A stretch of DNA of 64,000 bases from Rhodocyclaceae bacterium (GCA_018261935.1 JAGTRP010000009.1:99635-163634), one strand, 5' to 3'; shown: positions 1 through 7,307, counted from the stretch's first letter. Notes: generated by a model not told the origin, from the sequence alone. Translations and numbers: made by a program.

Positions 1-22
1 CCTCGTTTCGATTGTACCCGCG

Positions 23-337
23 ATGAAAAAGCTGTTCCTCACGATCGCCGCCATGGCAGCCCTGGGCTGCTGGGGGAGCGCCGCCTCCGCCCTGGAGGCG
101 TGGGACCGCCACAACGGCCGGCACGTGGAAATTCTCGCCCTGGTGGGTGGCGATCAGCTGCGGGTGGGCAGCCTGCTGGAGCTGGCCCTGTCCGACACCC
201 AGGAAATCATCACCGGCGAGGTCCTGCGGATCACCCACGTCGGCCACGACGTTGAAGTGGAAATCCTGGACCGGGGTTCCAACCACCTGTTTTTCATCGA
301 GTTTGCGGAAGACGGCATCAGCCAGCTCAGCCGCTAG
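23..337 (+). CDS. Small exported protein of unknown function, first gene of the CsgG-like cluster
   Basis: Encodes 104 residues. The first ~23 form a clear Sec signal peptide (MKK start, hydrophobic core, cleavage after ASA before LEAWD). The mature part is small, acidic and probably all-beta (alternating hydrophobic residues, e.g. HVEILALVGG and VEVEILDRG), with no cysteine. I do not recognise a family. It lies 39 nt before the repeat-protein gene and points the same way as the whole CsgG-like cluster. By analogy with curli loci it could be a periplasmic chaperone or surface accessory factor (the CsgE/CsgF role), but no sequence motif shows this. The upstream end of the cluster is outside the window. 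Confidence 0.7.
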   Translation: MKKLFLTIAAMAALGCWGSAASALEAWDRHNGRHVEILALVGGDQLRVGSLLELALSDTQEIITGEVLRITHVGHDVEVEILDRGSNHLFFIEFAEDGISQLSR

Positions 338-376
338 ACCCATTTTTTCAGAAGCAGCATCGATAGGGAGCACATC

Positions 377-688
377 ATGAAAGTCACCCACACCACACTG
401 CTTGCCCTGGCCCTCGGTTCCGCCAGCAGTCTCGCCATCGCCCAGCAGCAGGGGCCGAGCATCGAAGGGGGAACCCAGATCACCATCGAAGCCGCCCAGA
501 ACCTGAACGCCGCCGTCGGCAACGAATCCACGGCCAGCCAGGCCATCGGCGCCATCGAATCGGGCAGCGTCAAAGGCGACCTCACCATGACCATCGGGGC
601 CGAGCAGAACCTCAATGCCGCCGTCGGCAACAAGTCCTGCGCCGACCAGCAGATCGGCACCATCGGCAAGGGGTCGAGCTGCAAGTAA
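377..688 (+). CDS. Small exported repeat protein, candidate major subunit of a CsgG-dependent surface structure
   Basis: Encodes 103 residues with a signal peptide ending near AIA-QQQ. The mature protein holds two copies of a ~36-residue unit, each with the core NLNAAVGN (residues 42-49 and 78-85) followed by Ser/Ala/Gln-rich sequence and a Q-x-IG-x-I-x-x-G-S tail. Regular short repeats rich in N, Q, A, G and S in a small exported protein are typical of bacterial functional amyloid subunits such as curlins, though the exact curlin spacing is not met. The same core (NAAIG) recurs in the 1010-residue protein at the end of the cluster, and both proteins end with a Cys-bounded QIG-x-IG-x-G motif. 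A strong terminator follows immediately, suggesting it is made in excess of the genes behind it. Amyloid formation is inference. Confidence 0.7.
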   Translation: MKVTHTTLLALALGSASSLAIAQQQGPSIEGGTQITIEAAQNLNAAVGNESTASQAIGAIESGSVKGDLTMTIGAEQNLNAAVGNKSCADQQIGTIGKGSSCK

Positions 689-693
689 GCGCG

Positions 694-721
694 TGGGGGC
701 GAGGCCTTCGCCCCTTTTTTT
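694..721 (+). terminator. Rho-independent terminator inside the CsgG-like cluster
   Basis: A stem of GGGGCGA with TCGCCCC and a five-base loop is followed by a run of seven T residues. It starts 6 nt after the stop of the small repeat-protein gene. It would limit transcription into the downstream secretion genes, as is common after a highly expressed structural subunit. Confidence 0.8.
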
Positions 722-737
722 GCTGCAGGGCTACATC

Positions 738-1070
738 ATGCGATTACCGTCTTTCGCGGCATGGCTTGCCGCAGGCCTTTGCGCGTTCCCGCCGGCGGCT
801 TCGGCCGCCGCCCTGGACGACAACGCCAACATGAGGATCCTGGCCGCCCGGAGCCGGATCATGCGCCTGAACAACGACTATTTCATGGAACAACTCAAGC
901 AGAAGGGCGCGCCGACCAACGAGGAGGAAGCTCTTGAGATGTACCGGGGAAGGGTCGGCTGCGGCAGCGTCGATATCGGCAACCAGGTCGTCAGCAGCGG
1001 CATCGGCAACGAAATCAGCGTCATCATCCTCGGCGACGTCATCAACGTCGGCAACCGCTGCACGCGGTAA
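738..1070 (+). CDS. Small exported protein with glycine-rich C-terminal motif, CsgG-like cluster
   Basis: Encodes 110 residues from the ATG at 738; frames upstream of it run through the terminator and are not coding. Signal peptide: MRLPSFAAWLAAGLCAFPPAASA. A helical segment with charged residues (about 25-70) precedes a beta-like C-terminus with a Cys at GCGSV and the pattern VDIGNQVVSSGIGNE...VINVGNRC. The IGN/VGN rhythm and the Cys pair enclosing it recall the repeats of the two other exported proteins in the cluster, so it may be a minor subunit, a nucleator or a cap. The next gene (CsgG-like) starts 15 nt after its stop, so the two are probably cotranscribed. No known family is recognised. 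Confidence 0.65.
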   Translation: MRLPSFAAWLAAGLCAFPPAASAAALDDNANMRILAARSRIMRLNNDYFMEQLKQKGAPTNEEEALEMYRGRVGCGSVDIGNQVVSSGIGNEISVIILGDVINVGNRCTR

Positions 1071-1085
1071 GGAAAGGGAAGCACC

Positions 1086-2360
1086 GTGACTCTCCGCATA
1101 CCCTTCGCCCGGTTGGCAACCGCATTCCTGGGCTCCATCCTGGCAGGATGCTCCGCCATCCCGGTCAGCCCCCCCGAGAATGTCCGCGAAACCCTCTCGC
1201 CCACCTACCCGGTGCGCACCCTGACCGGCTTCACCGAAGGCCTGGCCTGCATGGACCAGATGTTCATCCGCCACAAGGTGGAGCCCATCTACGTCACCGC
1301 CGCCCCCATCCCGGACTATTCGGAAAGCCGCGGCGGCGCCGGCTACGGCGCCCGGGACATGATGATCTCGGCCATCTCGGAGATGAGCAAGGAAAGCGCC
1401 GCCATCCGCTTCGTGGCCTTCGACCGCCAGACCCCGGACATCGTCGCCCTGCAGAGCAGCCATCCGAAAAAGGGCGCCCTGCGCATCCCGGACTTCTTCA
1501 TCCGGGGGGCCGTCACCCAGATCAACACCTCGCCCTACACCAAGCAGCGGGGCGGTTCCCTGAACGCCGGCCAGATCAATGAAAACATTCAGGGCGGCAG
1601 CTATTCGGGGTCGGCCTCGGTGTCCCTGTCCAGCGTCTCCCTGGACCTGGCCCTGGGCCTGGTGAACAACTACCAGATCCTGCCCGGGGTCTTTTCCGCC
1701 AACACCTTCAGCGTCGAGAAGCGGGGCGCCTCGGACGAGATTTCCATCAGCCTCAAGAAGCTCGGCGCCATCTTCAGCACCAACGAGAACCGGGCCGAGG
1801 CCCTGAGCCGGGCCCTGCGGGCGCTGGTGGAGGTGGGGACCATCGAACTGTTCGGCAAGCTCTACAACCTGCCCTACTGGGAATGCCTGGCCGCCATCGG
1901 CGAAGTCACCCCCGAGCGGGAGAAGGCCCGGTCCCTGTACGCTTCCCTGTCCCACCAGGAGCGGGCCGAATTCGTCCTCGCCACCCTGCGCAGCCTGAAG
2001 ATGGCCAAGGCCGATACCCGGCCCCTGGAGGAAGACGGCTCCCTGACCCCAGCCTTCCGCCGGGCCCTCATGCAGTACCGCATGCGCCACAACGTCTTCG
2101 GTGACAGCGGCGTCGATTTCGCCATCTTCGAACGGGCCTGGAAGGACAACCAGCACGCCGCTGCCGCGGCGGCTACCCCGCCCGCCGGCATCGAGGTGCC
2201 GAAGAGCAACGGCACGCCCCCGAGCGAGCAGCCCAAGCTCCTCAACCCCTCCAATCCGGCGCCGGCGGACATGAAGCTGCCGCCCGCCCCCGCCGCCCCG
2301 GTGCTGCCGCCGGTCTCCGGCGGGCCGGCCCATCCGGCGGCGCCGGCGCCAGGCAAGTGA
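1086..2360 (+). CDS. CsgG/HfaB-like outer-membrane secretion lipoprotein with C-terminal extension
   Basis: Encodes 424 residues from a GTG preceded by GGAAAGGGAAG. The N-terminus is a lipoprotein signal (lipobox LAGC, Cys at about residue 22). Residues ~40-285 have the layout of CsgG/HfaB proteins: an N-terminal core, DFFIRGAVTQIN before a Gly/Ser-rich stretch, then a beta-rich part and a closing IELFGKLYNLPYWEC segment. CsgG forms a nine-subunit outer-membrane channel for curli subunits; HfaB does the same job for Caulobacter holdfast anchors. This protein is ~150 residues longer than CsgG: residues ~300-365 resemble a peptidoglycan-binding-like helical module and the rest is Pro/Ala-rich. 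Its neighbours are the small repeat proteins upstream and the large repeat protein 26 nt downstream, the presumed substrates. Family assignment is by motif reading only. Confidence 0.65.
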   Translation: MTLRIPFARLATAFLGSILAGCSAIPVSPPENVRETLSPTYPVRTLTGFTEGLACMDQMFIRHKVEPIYVTAAPIPDYSESRGGAGYGARDMMISAISEMSKESAAIRFVAFDRQTPDIVALQSSHPKKGALRIPDFFIRGAVTQINTSPYTKQRGGSLNAGQINENIQGGSYSGSASVSLSSVSLDLALGLVNNYQILPGVFSANTFSVEKRGASDEISISLKKLGAIFSTNENRAEALSRALRALVEVGTIELFGKLYNLPYWECLAAIGEVTPEREKARSLYASLSHQERAEFVLATLRSLKMAKADTRPLEEDGSLTPAFRRALMQYRMRHNVFGDSGVDFAIFERAWKDNQHAAAAAATPPAGIEVPKSNGTPPSEQPKLLNPSNPAPADMKLPPAPAAPVLPPVSGGPAHPAAPAPGK

Positions 2361-2386
2361 GGCCGGCCTAGACGGCGGGAGCCACC

Positions 2387-5300
2387 ATGGACGCCACAGG
2401 GTTCCGCCGGCGGAGCCATCGCGGAGGGTGGTGGAAGGCGGCCTGCTGGGCCCTGCTGTGCTTCTCCCCGGCCCTTGCCGACCAGGCCTCGGACCTCCTC
2501 GGCAAGGGCCCCATCGCGCCGGCGGTGCGCAGGATGATCGATGCCGCCCCCGTCGCGGCGTCGGCCGCGGCCCTGTCCGTGGCCGGAGGGAGCAGCGCCG
2601 ACGACGACCTGCCGGACGCCCCCGGCATCCCCGCCCTGAAAAGCCTGCGCCTGAAGCGGCTGAGGATCGACGGCGGCGGGTCCGCGGGCGGCGGTGGGCC
2701 AGTGAATGCGGCTTCCCCGGTGGACATCCACGGCGGCCGCCTGGAGGCCCGGGTCACCAGCAACCTGGCGGAATCCATCCAGGCCCGCATCGCCGCCCCC
2801 GACGAAGGGCGGCCCCAGGTGAACCCGGTCATCAAGCCCTCGGGGGTGCATGTCCTCGACGTGGTCATCGCCCTGCAGAAGCCTGCCGTCGACGTGCCCG
2901 ATCCCTCGGACGCCATCGACGTCCTGCAGCGCCTCAGGAAGCCCGTGCCCGTGGAGCCTAAAGTCCCGGTCAAGGTGCCGGACAGCGACCTGGACCGCCT
3001 CAAGGAAGCCCAGGTCAGCCTGGAGGATTTGGGCAAGCTGCTGCCGGACCACGGGCGCAGGATCGTGGACAACATCAACAAGGTCATCGCCCCCGACTTC
3101 GCCAAGGACATCGCCGACAAGGCCCGCAGCGAGGTGGATGCCCCCGACCTGCTGGTTAAGCTCAAGGAGCTGGTGCCGGACCAGCCCGCCGCCCCCGACA
3201 TCGATCCCCGCGGCGATATCAATGTCCCGGACAGGTTGCCGGACAAGCCCTGGGACATGGACGACAACCTGAAGGCCCTGGCCGAACTGGAGAAGATTTC
3301 GGTGTCGACGATCTCCCTGGACGACATCCTGGCCCGGATCGACGCCCACGCCAACCGGCCCGACGATCCCGACGCAATCAAGTGGGGAGAACTGCGGGAC
3401 AAGCTGAAGGAACTGGATCCGGAGCACATCCCCATCCAGGACCTCCACGACCTGGTGAACCCCCGCACCCCGGACGGGCGCCCCTCGCCCCATTCCATCA
3501 CCGCCGCCATCGCCGACATCAAGGCCCGGACCGAGGCAGCCACCGACCGGGTGAAGGAGCGCATCGACGTCGCCCTGGCCAAGACTACCGCCACCATACA
3601 GGGCAAGATCAGCGGCGCCATCTCCGTCGTCAGCCAGAAGGTGAACGATGGCCTCGACAAGGCCTTCACCGAACTGAGCAAGGTCTGCCGGGACGAGGGG
3701 GCCAAGCACAAGGGCGCCGCCGACCAGTACGCCAAGCAGGCTGCCGACGTGAAGGTGCCGCCTATCCGGTACGAGGACTGCCATTGCCGCCGCTGCGGCG
3801 ACTGCCTCTGGACGTCCAAATGCTGCTGCGAGAGCTGCCCCATTCCGGACTCGGTCAAGGCCAACGCCGACGCCAGCGCCAAGAAGGCGGCCATCGAGGC
3901 CCAGGCCAAGTCCGAGCAGGAGCAGTCGGACAAGTTCAACGCCGCCGCCGACAAGGTCATCCAGAAGAAGAACGAGATCGAGACCAGCCTGGCCAGCGTC
4001 TTTTCCGACGTAAACAAGCAGATCGGCGCCATCGACCTGGGCCCTGGCGCGGTGGACGAGGGGGGCGACGACTCCGACGGCGGCTCCTCCCAGCCCGGCA
4101 CCACGACCCCACCCCGGCATCCCCATGGCCAGTCCTTTTCCGAGCCCCATCTGGTGGACCGCTTTCTCAAGATCCTGGGCGACGTCAACCTCACCCTCCA
4201 GGTCGTCGACAACGTGAATGCGGCAATCGGCAGCAACGCCACCGCCATCCAGCGCATCGAGGCTACCGGCGGCGGCATGGGGGCCAAGATCGTCCTGAGC
4301 GAGATGGATGTGGACATGTCCATCGGCGCGGTCAACGCGGCCATCGGCCACAACAGCTATGCCCGCCAGGTGATGGAGTCCCTGGGCACCACCGACGCCA
4401 ACCAGCAGCTGGGGCCGGTGCGCGCCCGGCGGGATGTGGACGGGGCGGTCAACGCCGCCATCGGCGCCGACTCCCTGGCCGACATGCGCATCGCCAGCCT
4501 CGGCGGCAGCAGCCCCGGCGGGGTGGACATGACTGCCACCGTCATCGGCGCCGTCAATGCCGCCATCGGCTACAACAGCGATGCCCTGATGTCCCTGGGC
4601 AACCTGGACGGCGTGGTGGGCGCCAGCTCCCGGCTCTTCCTCCTGTCCACCGGGGCGGTCAATGCCGCCATCGGCGCCGGGACGGAATCCACGGTGCGCC
4701 TGGCGAACCTGTCCCCATCGGGCAAGATCGGCGGCAGCTATGTCAGCCGGGTAGTTCAGCCCGGCGGCGCCATCGCCGCCGCCATCGGCTACCACGCCAC
4801 CAGCGCCGTCGGCCTCGGCAACATCGACGGCACGGTGCAGGGCAACGCCAATATCAACGTCGCCAGCGGCCCAGTGATTTCGGCGGCCATCGGCGGCTCC
4901 ACCACGGCCGTCAACCGCTTCGGCGAAGTGGGGCCGGGCGGGCGGGTCAGCGGCAACCTCGACCTGAATGTGAGAGCCGGAGGGGCCACCGCCTTCGCCG
5001 TCGGCGCCAGTACGACAGCCCGCAACGAGGTGGCGGTAATCGATGCGCCGGTGACCGGCTCGGCCAAGATCGCGGTGGACGTGGGCGAGATCGTGACCGG
5101 CACGGTGGGGGCCAACACCGGGGCGACGGCGGTGGTGGGATCGGTGAAGGCGCCGGTGACCGGGCCGGTGGATATCAGCGTCAACGCCGGGGGCATCAAC
5201 ACCTTCGCCATCGGCCTATCCACCGACAAGACCATCCGCAGCGACACCTACGTCGGCAGCGTCCTGCAGCCTACCACCGGCCCGGTGAACATCAATGTCA

Positions 5301-5419
5301 GCACCGGCGGCATCTTCACCCTCGGCTTCGGCCTGGTCCTCGACCTCGGCATCTTTGGGACCCTGGACTTCAGCCACCAGGGCTGCACCCAGATCGGCAA
5401 CATCGGCAGCGGCTGCTGA
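2387..5419 (+). CDS. Large exported repeat protein with Cys-rich module, presumed CsgG-like substrate
   Basis: Encodes 1010 residues. An extended N-terminus ends in a signal-peptide core (CWALLCFSPALA). Residues ~60-330 are rich in Pro, Asp and Val; ~330-600 are helical, Ala/Lys-rich and coiled-coil-like, interrupted at residues 465-484 by eight cysteines in 20 positions; a Gly/Ser/Pro linker follows (~560-580). Residues ~610-985 hold about eleven units of 30-40 residues, each with a core like G-A-V-N-A-A-I-G, well conserved in the first five and decaying towards the C-terminus. The protein ends with Cys-TQIGNIGSG-Cys. No known family is recognised; the design (exported, long repeats, next to a CsgG-like pore and a small repeat protein) is that of a surface adhesin or fibre anchor comparable in role to HfaD. 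The role is inference. Confidence 0.65.
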   Translation: MDATGFRRRSHRGGWWKAACWALLCFSPALADQASDLLGKGPIAPAVRRMIDAAPVAASAAALSVAGGSSADDDLPDAPGIPALKSLRLKRLRIDGGGSAGGGGPVNAASPVDIHGGRLEARVTSNLAESIQARIAAPDEGRPQVNPVIKPSGVHVLDVVIALQKPAVDVPDPSDAIDVLQRLRKPVPVEPKVPVKVPDSDLDRLKEAQVSLEDLGKLLPDHGRRIVDNINKVIAPDFAKDIADKARSEVDAPDLLVKLKELVPDQPAAPDIDPRGDINVPDRLPDKPWDMDDNLKALAELEKISVSTISLDDILARIDAHANRPDDPDAIKWGELRDKLKELDPEHIPIQDLHDLVNPRTPDGRPSPHSITAAIADIKARTEAATDRVKERIDVALAKTTATIQGKISGAISVVSQKVNDGLDKAFTELSKVCRDEGAKHKGAADQYAKQAADVKVPPIRYEDCHCRRCGDCLWTSKCCCESCPIPDSVKANADASAKKAAIEAQAKSEQEQSDKFNAAADKVIQKKNEIETSLASVFSDVNKQIGAIDLGPGAVDEGGDDSDGGSSQPGTTTPPRHPHGQSFSEPHLVDRFLKILGDVNLTLQVVDNVNAAIGSNATAIQRIEATGGGMGAKIVLSEMDVDMSIGAVNAAIGHNSYARQVMESLGTTDANQQLGPVRARRDVDGAVNAAIGADSLADMRIASLGGSSPGGVDMTATVIGAVNAAIGYNSDALMSLGNLDGVVGASSRLFLLSTGAVNAAIGAGTESTVRLANLSPSGKIGGSYVSRVVQPGGAIAAAIGYHATSAVGLGNIDGTVQGNANINVASGPVISAAIGGSTTAVNRFGEVGPGGRVSGNLDLNVRAGGATAFAVGASTTARNEVAVIDAPVTGSAKIAVDVGEIVTGTVGANTGATAVVGSVKAPVTGPVDISVNAGGINTFAIGLSTDKTIRSDTYVGSVLQPTTGPVNINVSTGGIFTLGFGLVLDLGIFGTLDFSHQGCTQIGNIGSGC
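4214..5340 (+). repeat. NAAIG-type degenerate coding repeat array (about 11 units)
   Basis: Within the large exported protein, units with cores VNAAIGSN, VNAAIGHN, VNAAIGAD, VNAAIGYN, VNAAIGAG, IAAAIGYH, ISAAIGGS, TAFAVGAS, VTGTVGAN, NTFAIGLS and FTLGFGLV follow each other at 25-50 residue spacing. At the DNA level the first five copies share GTCAA-GC-GCCATCGGC-like stretches. The gradient from conserved to degenerate suggests unit duplication at the N-terminal side of the array. Confidence 0.75.
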
Positions 5420-5468
5420 CTGCCCGGGCCGGAGCGAACCCCGGCCGGTGGTTGGCGGTCTCTGGTAG

Positions 5469-5495
5469 ATACCGGCCGGTATAATCGGCCGGTAT
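5469..5495 (+). promoter_or_regulatory. Perfect palindrome enclosing a TATAAT -10 box, upstream of the adenosyltransferase gene
   Basis: ATACCGGCCG (5469-5478) and CGGCCGGTAT (5486-5495) are perfect inverted arms around GTATAAT, and the TATAAT at 5480-5485 is a consensus -10 element. Transcription would start near 5492, giving a ~20-nt leader with AAGGA before the ATG at 5513. A repressor bound to the palindrome would cover the promoter. No good -35 is visible. A cobalamin riboswitch is not possible in so short a leader. Confidence 0.5.
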
Positions 5496-5512
5496 CAATT
5501 CAAGGACCGACC

Positions 5513-6067
5513 ATGGGCAACCGCCTTTCCAAGATCGTCACCCGCACCGGCGACAGCGGCACCACCGGGCTGGGCGACGGCTCCCGCACCACCAAGGACA
5601 GCCTCCGGATCGACGCCATCGGCGAGGTGGACGAACTGAATTCCAGCCTCGGGGTGCTCCTCTGCGAGGAGCTGCCGGAGAAGGTGCGCACGGCGCTGAT
5701 CGACATCCAGCACGACCTCTTCGACCTGGGGGGCGAACTCTGCCTGCCCGGCATGAGCGTCATGAAGGACGCCCAGGTGGCGCGCCTCGAAGCCCTGGTC
5801 GAGGAATTCAACGCCGACCTTCCGCGGCTCAAGGAATTCATCCTCCCCGGCGGCACCCGGGCCGCTGCCCTCGCCCACCTGTCCCGCACCGTCTGCCGCC
5901 GGGCCGAGCGGGCGGTGGTCCGGCTCCACACGGAAGAGCCCGTGCCCGACGCCGCCCGCCGCTACCTCAACCGGCTTTCGGACCTCCTCTTCATCCTCGG
6001 CCGCAGCCTCAACCGCTTCGGCGGGCAAGGCGACGTGCTGTGGCAGAAGGGGAAGAACGCGGGCTGA
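5513..6067 (+). CDS. pduO: Cob(I)yrinic acid a,c-diamide / cob(I)alamin adenosyltransferase, PduO type
   Basis: Encodes 184 residues, the normal length for the family. PduO-type enzymes transfer the adenosyl group of ATP to cob(I)alamin to make coenzyme B12. The N-terminal KIVTRTGDSGTTGLGDGSR is the family's ATP-binding signature, followed by the conserved DAIGEVDELNSSLG region and the C-terminal R-x-AERAVV...YLNRLSDLLFILGR segment that lines the corrin site. The ATG is preceded by AAGGA at 7 nt spacing. It is a single-gene unit under the palindromic promoter just upstream. No B12-dependent enzyme is seen nearby. Confidence 0.93.
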   Translation: MGNRLSKIVTRTGDSGTTGLGDGSRTTKDSLRIDAIGEVDELNSSLGVLLCEELPEKVRTALIDIQHDLFDLGGELCLPGMSVMKDAQVARLEALVEEFNADLPRLKEFILPGGTRAAALAHLSRTVCRRAERAVVRLHTEEPVPDAARRYLNRLSDLLFILGRSLNRFGGQGDVLWQKGKNAG

Positions 6068-6200
6068 GGGCTGCCAAGGCGATAGCTGCGAATGAAGTCG
6101 GGGTCGGCGCCGGAATATGGGTTTGGTATGGCGGGGAATCAGGCAGCAGCCGACCCAATATAGTTGTTCAGACGGGTGTCAGCCCGGCCACGAAGCGGAC

Positions 6201-6267
6201 CCTCAACGCGCGAATTCACCGGCCTGCGCGCTCTTTCGCGCACTTCCGGTGGAATGATAGGTTGGGC
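6201..6267 (-). other. Integron attC recombination site, cassette orientation minus
   Basis: Read on the minus strand: R'' GCCCAAC (6267-6261), 5-nt spacer, L'' ATTCCACCGG (6255-6246), a loop arm that itself folds (TGCGCG/CGCGCA), L' CCGGTGAATT (6222-6213), 5-nt spacer, R' GTTGAGG (6207-6201). L'' carries one extra C relative to the complement of L', the extrahelical base that sets attC strand choice. Equal 5-nt spacers and a 67-nt length fit the attC design. R'' matches RYYYAAC; R' matches GTTRRRY except for its last base. It starts 15 nt after the stop of the merR-like gene, as in integron cassettes. Confidence 0.75.
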
Positions 6268-6281
6268 GCCGGTTCCACCCG

Positions 6282-6866
6282 TCATTCAGCAGACGCTTCG
6301 ATTTCAGTTTGCGACCAGCGGCGGATTTCCTCCACTTCAGTTGGCTTAAGGCCGAGTGACTGGAGGAAGGCCGCGTGGCCCTTGGGATTTTCACGTTCGA
6401 ATTCAATGTGCCACATATGCATGGCGGTCTCATCAAGTCCAGCACGGTGCAGAAGCGCAACCCACGCTGCCTTGTCGTAATGTTGCCGACCGTATCGGAA
6501 ATCAGGAACCGCCAGAAGGCGCGCCAGAAGGCGTTGCTGGTCGCGGATCCGCTCCACTTCCTGGCAGAGCCCGAGAAGGCGCTTCTCCAGAAGCTCTGTC
6601 GGCCCAGGATGGTCACGCCGGCCTGAAGAATTGAGCGGTGTGAGTAGGGTACCTATGTCGGCAAGTGCCAACCCGGCGTCGCGGAGACGCCGGATTGTGC
6701 GGAGGCGCTCCAACTCGGATTCGCCGTAGAGGCGGTAGCCGGCCGTGCTGCGTCCGCTCGGCTCCAGCAGCCGGAGGGATTCGTAATGCAGAACGGAGGT
6801 ACGCGCCAGCCCAACTCGCTTGCAGAGTTGCCCGAGCGTGAGCTTTCCGGTGTAGGCCTTGGTCAT
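6282..6866 (-). CDS. MerR-family transcriptional regulator (cassette-borne)
   Basis: Encodes 194 residues. Residues ~8-75 form the MerR winged helix-turn-helix: LTLGQLCKRVGLARTSVLHYE, then the GYRLYGESELERLR wing and IRRLRDAGLALADI. A helical dimerisation segment follows (~90-120). The C-terminal ~75 residues have no conserved metal-binding Cys pair and look like a TipAS/effector-type domain, so an organic ligand is more likely than a metal. Its start overlaps the stop of the upstream gene by ATGA, so the two are translationally coupled. A promoter with the 19-bp spacer typical of MerR control lies upstream of that gene, so autoregulation is likely. The attC site beginning 15 nt after its stop suggests that the pair moved as a gene cassette. 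Confidence 0.85.
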   Translation of the reverse strand: MTKAYTGKLTLGQLCKRVGLARTSVLHYESLRLLEPSGRSTAGYRLYGESELERLRTIRRLRDAGLALADIGTLLTPLNSSGRRDHPGPTELLEKRLLGLCQEVERIRDQQRLLARLLAVPDFRYGRQHYDKAAWVALLHRAGLDETAMHMWHIEFERENPKGHAAFLQSLGLKPTEVEEIRRWSQTEIEASAE

Positions 6867-7279
6867 GACGGCAGAGGAAGGCGGTCGGGCGGGAGGAAGC
6901 GTTCCCGTGCCGTCTGCGAGTTCAGGAGAGTGTCGGAATAGTACCGCGCCAACACACCCCGCGCGTCATTCATCAGGTCGGCGCTGGCGGCAAGAAAATC
7001 CTCCCAGGAGAGCGCAGGATCAGCGCCACCTCCATGTGCCATCAGGCGCACCAGGGCTTCGGAGAGGGTCCGGTTGTATTTTTCAGGTACACCCAGGCGC
7101 GTTGCCAGCCGGTCGATAGCGTCGCAGGTATCAGTCACCGCATCTTCCAGCGGCTGACGCTGAAGCAGCAGCCAGGCAGCGCGCACATGCCCGTGATGAT
7201 CAAAGCCGGCCGGCGGCATGCTGGAATCGAGAAATGCGGCGAGAAACTGGTCGTTCGACATCGATGTCGAGTCCGTCAT
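6863..7279 (-). CDS. Uncharacterised 138-residue helical protein, target gene of the adjacent MerR regulator
   Basis: The ATG at 7279 has AGGAG at 6-7 nt; the longer open frame to 7354 would run through the promoter and is rejected. The 138-residue product is helical and soluble. Its fingerprint is F-D-H-H-x-H-V-R-A-A-W near residue 27, then G-V-P-E-K-Y-N-R-T near residue 68, a spacing of His and Tyr/Thr that I associate with small uncharacterised bacterial proteins (H..H.R.AW / KYH.T), function unknown. The His cluster could bind a metal or ligand. It overlaps the merR start by 4 nt and is the first gene after the MerR-type promoter, so it is probably the effector gene of this inducible cassette. 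Confidence 0.7.
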   Translation of the reverse strand: MTDSTSMSNDQFLAAFLDSSMPPAGFDHHGHVRAAWLLLQRQPLEDAVTDTCDAIDRLATRLGVPEKYNRTLSEALVRLMAHGGGADPALSWEDFLAASADLMNDARGVLARYYSDTLLNSQTARERFLPPDRLPLPS

Positions 7280-7307
7280 GATTTGCTCCTGTGGATTGGG
7301 AGCGCCA

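Noticed and set aside
1874..4795. Long minus-strand open frame (973 codons) opposite the large repeat protein
   Set aside because: Mirror of the repetitive GC-rich coding sequence; Gly/Asp/Val/His-rich nonsense without signal or motif.
4214..5340. Regularly spaced DNA repeats as a possible CRISPR or tandem-repeat element
   Set aside because: The repeats are degenerate, keep the reading frame, and encode a protein motif; no constant repeat with unique spacers.
5420..5512. Cobalamin riboswitch upstream of the adenosyltransferase gene
   Set aside because: The gap is 93 nt and contains its own promoter palindrome; a B12 element needs about 200 nt and its conserved B12-box is absent.
6103..6156. 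GGGTCGGC...GCCGACCC inverted repeat as another attC
   Set aside because: Arms pair but there are no RYYYAAC/GTTRRRY ends and no extra base; at most a weak hairpin after pduO.
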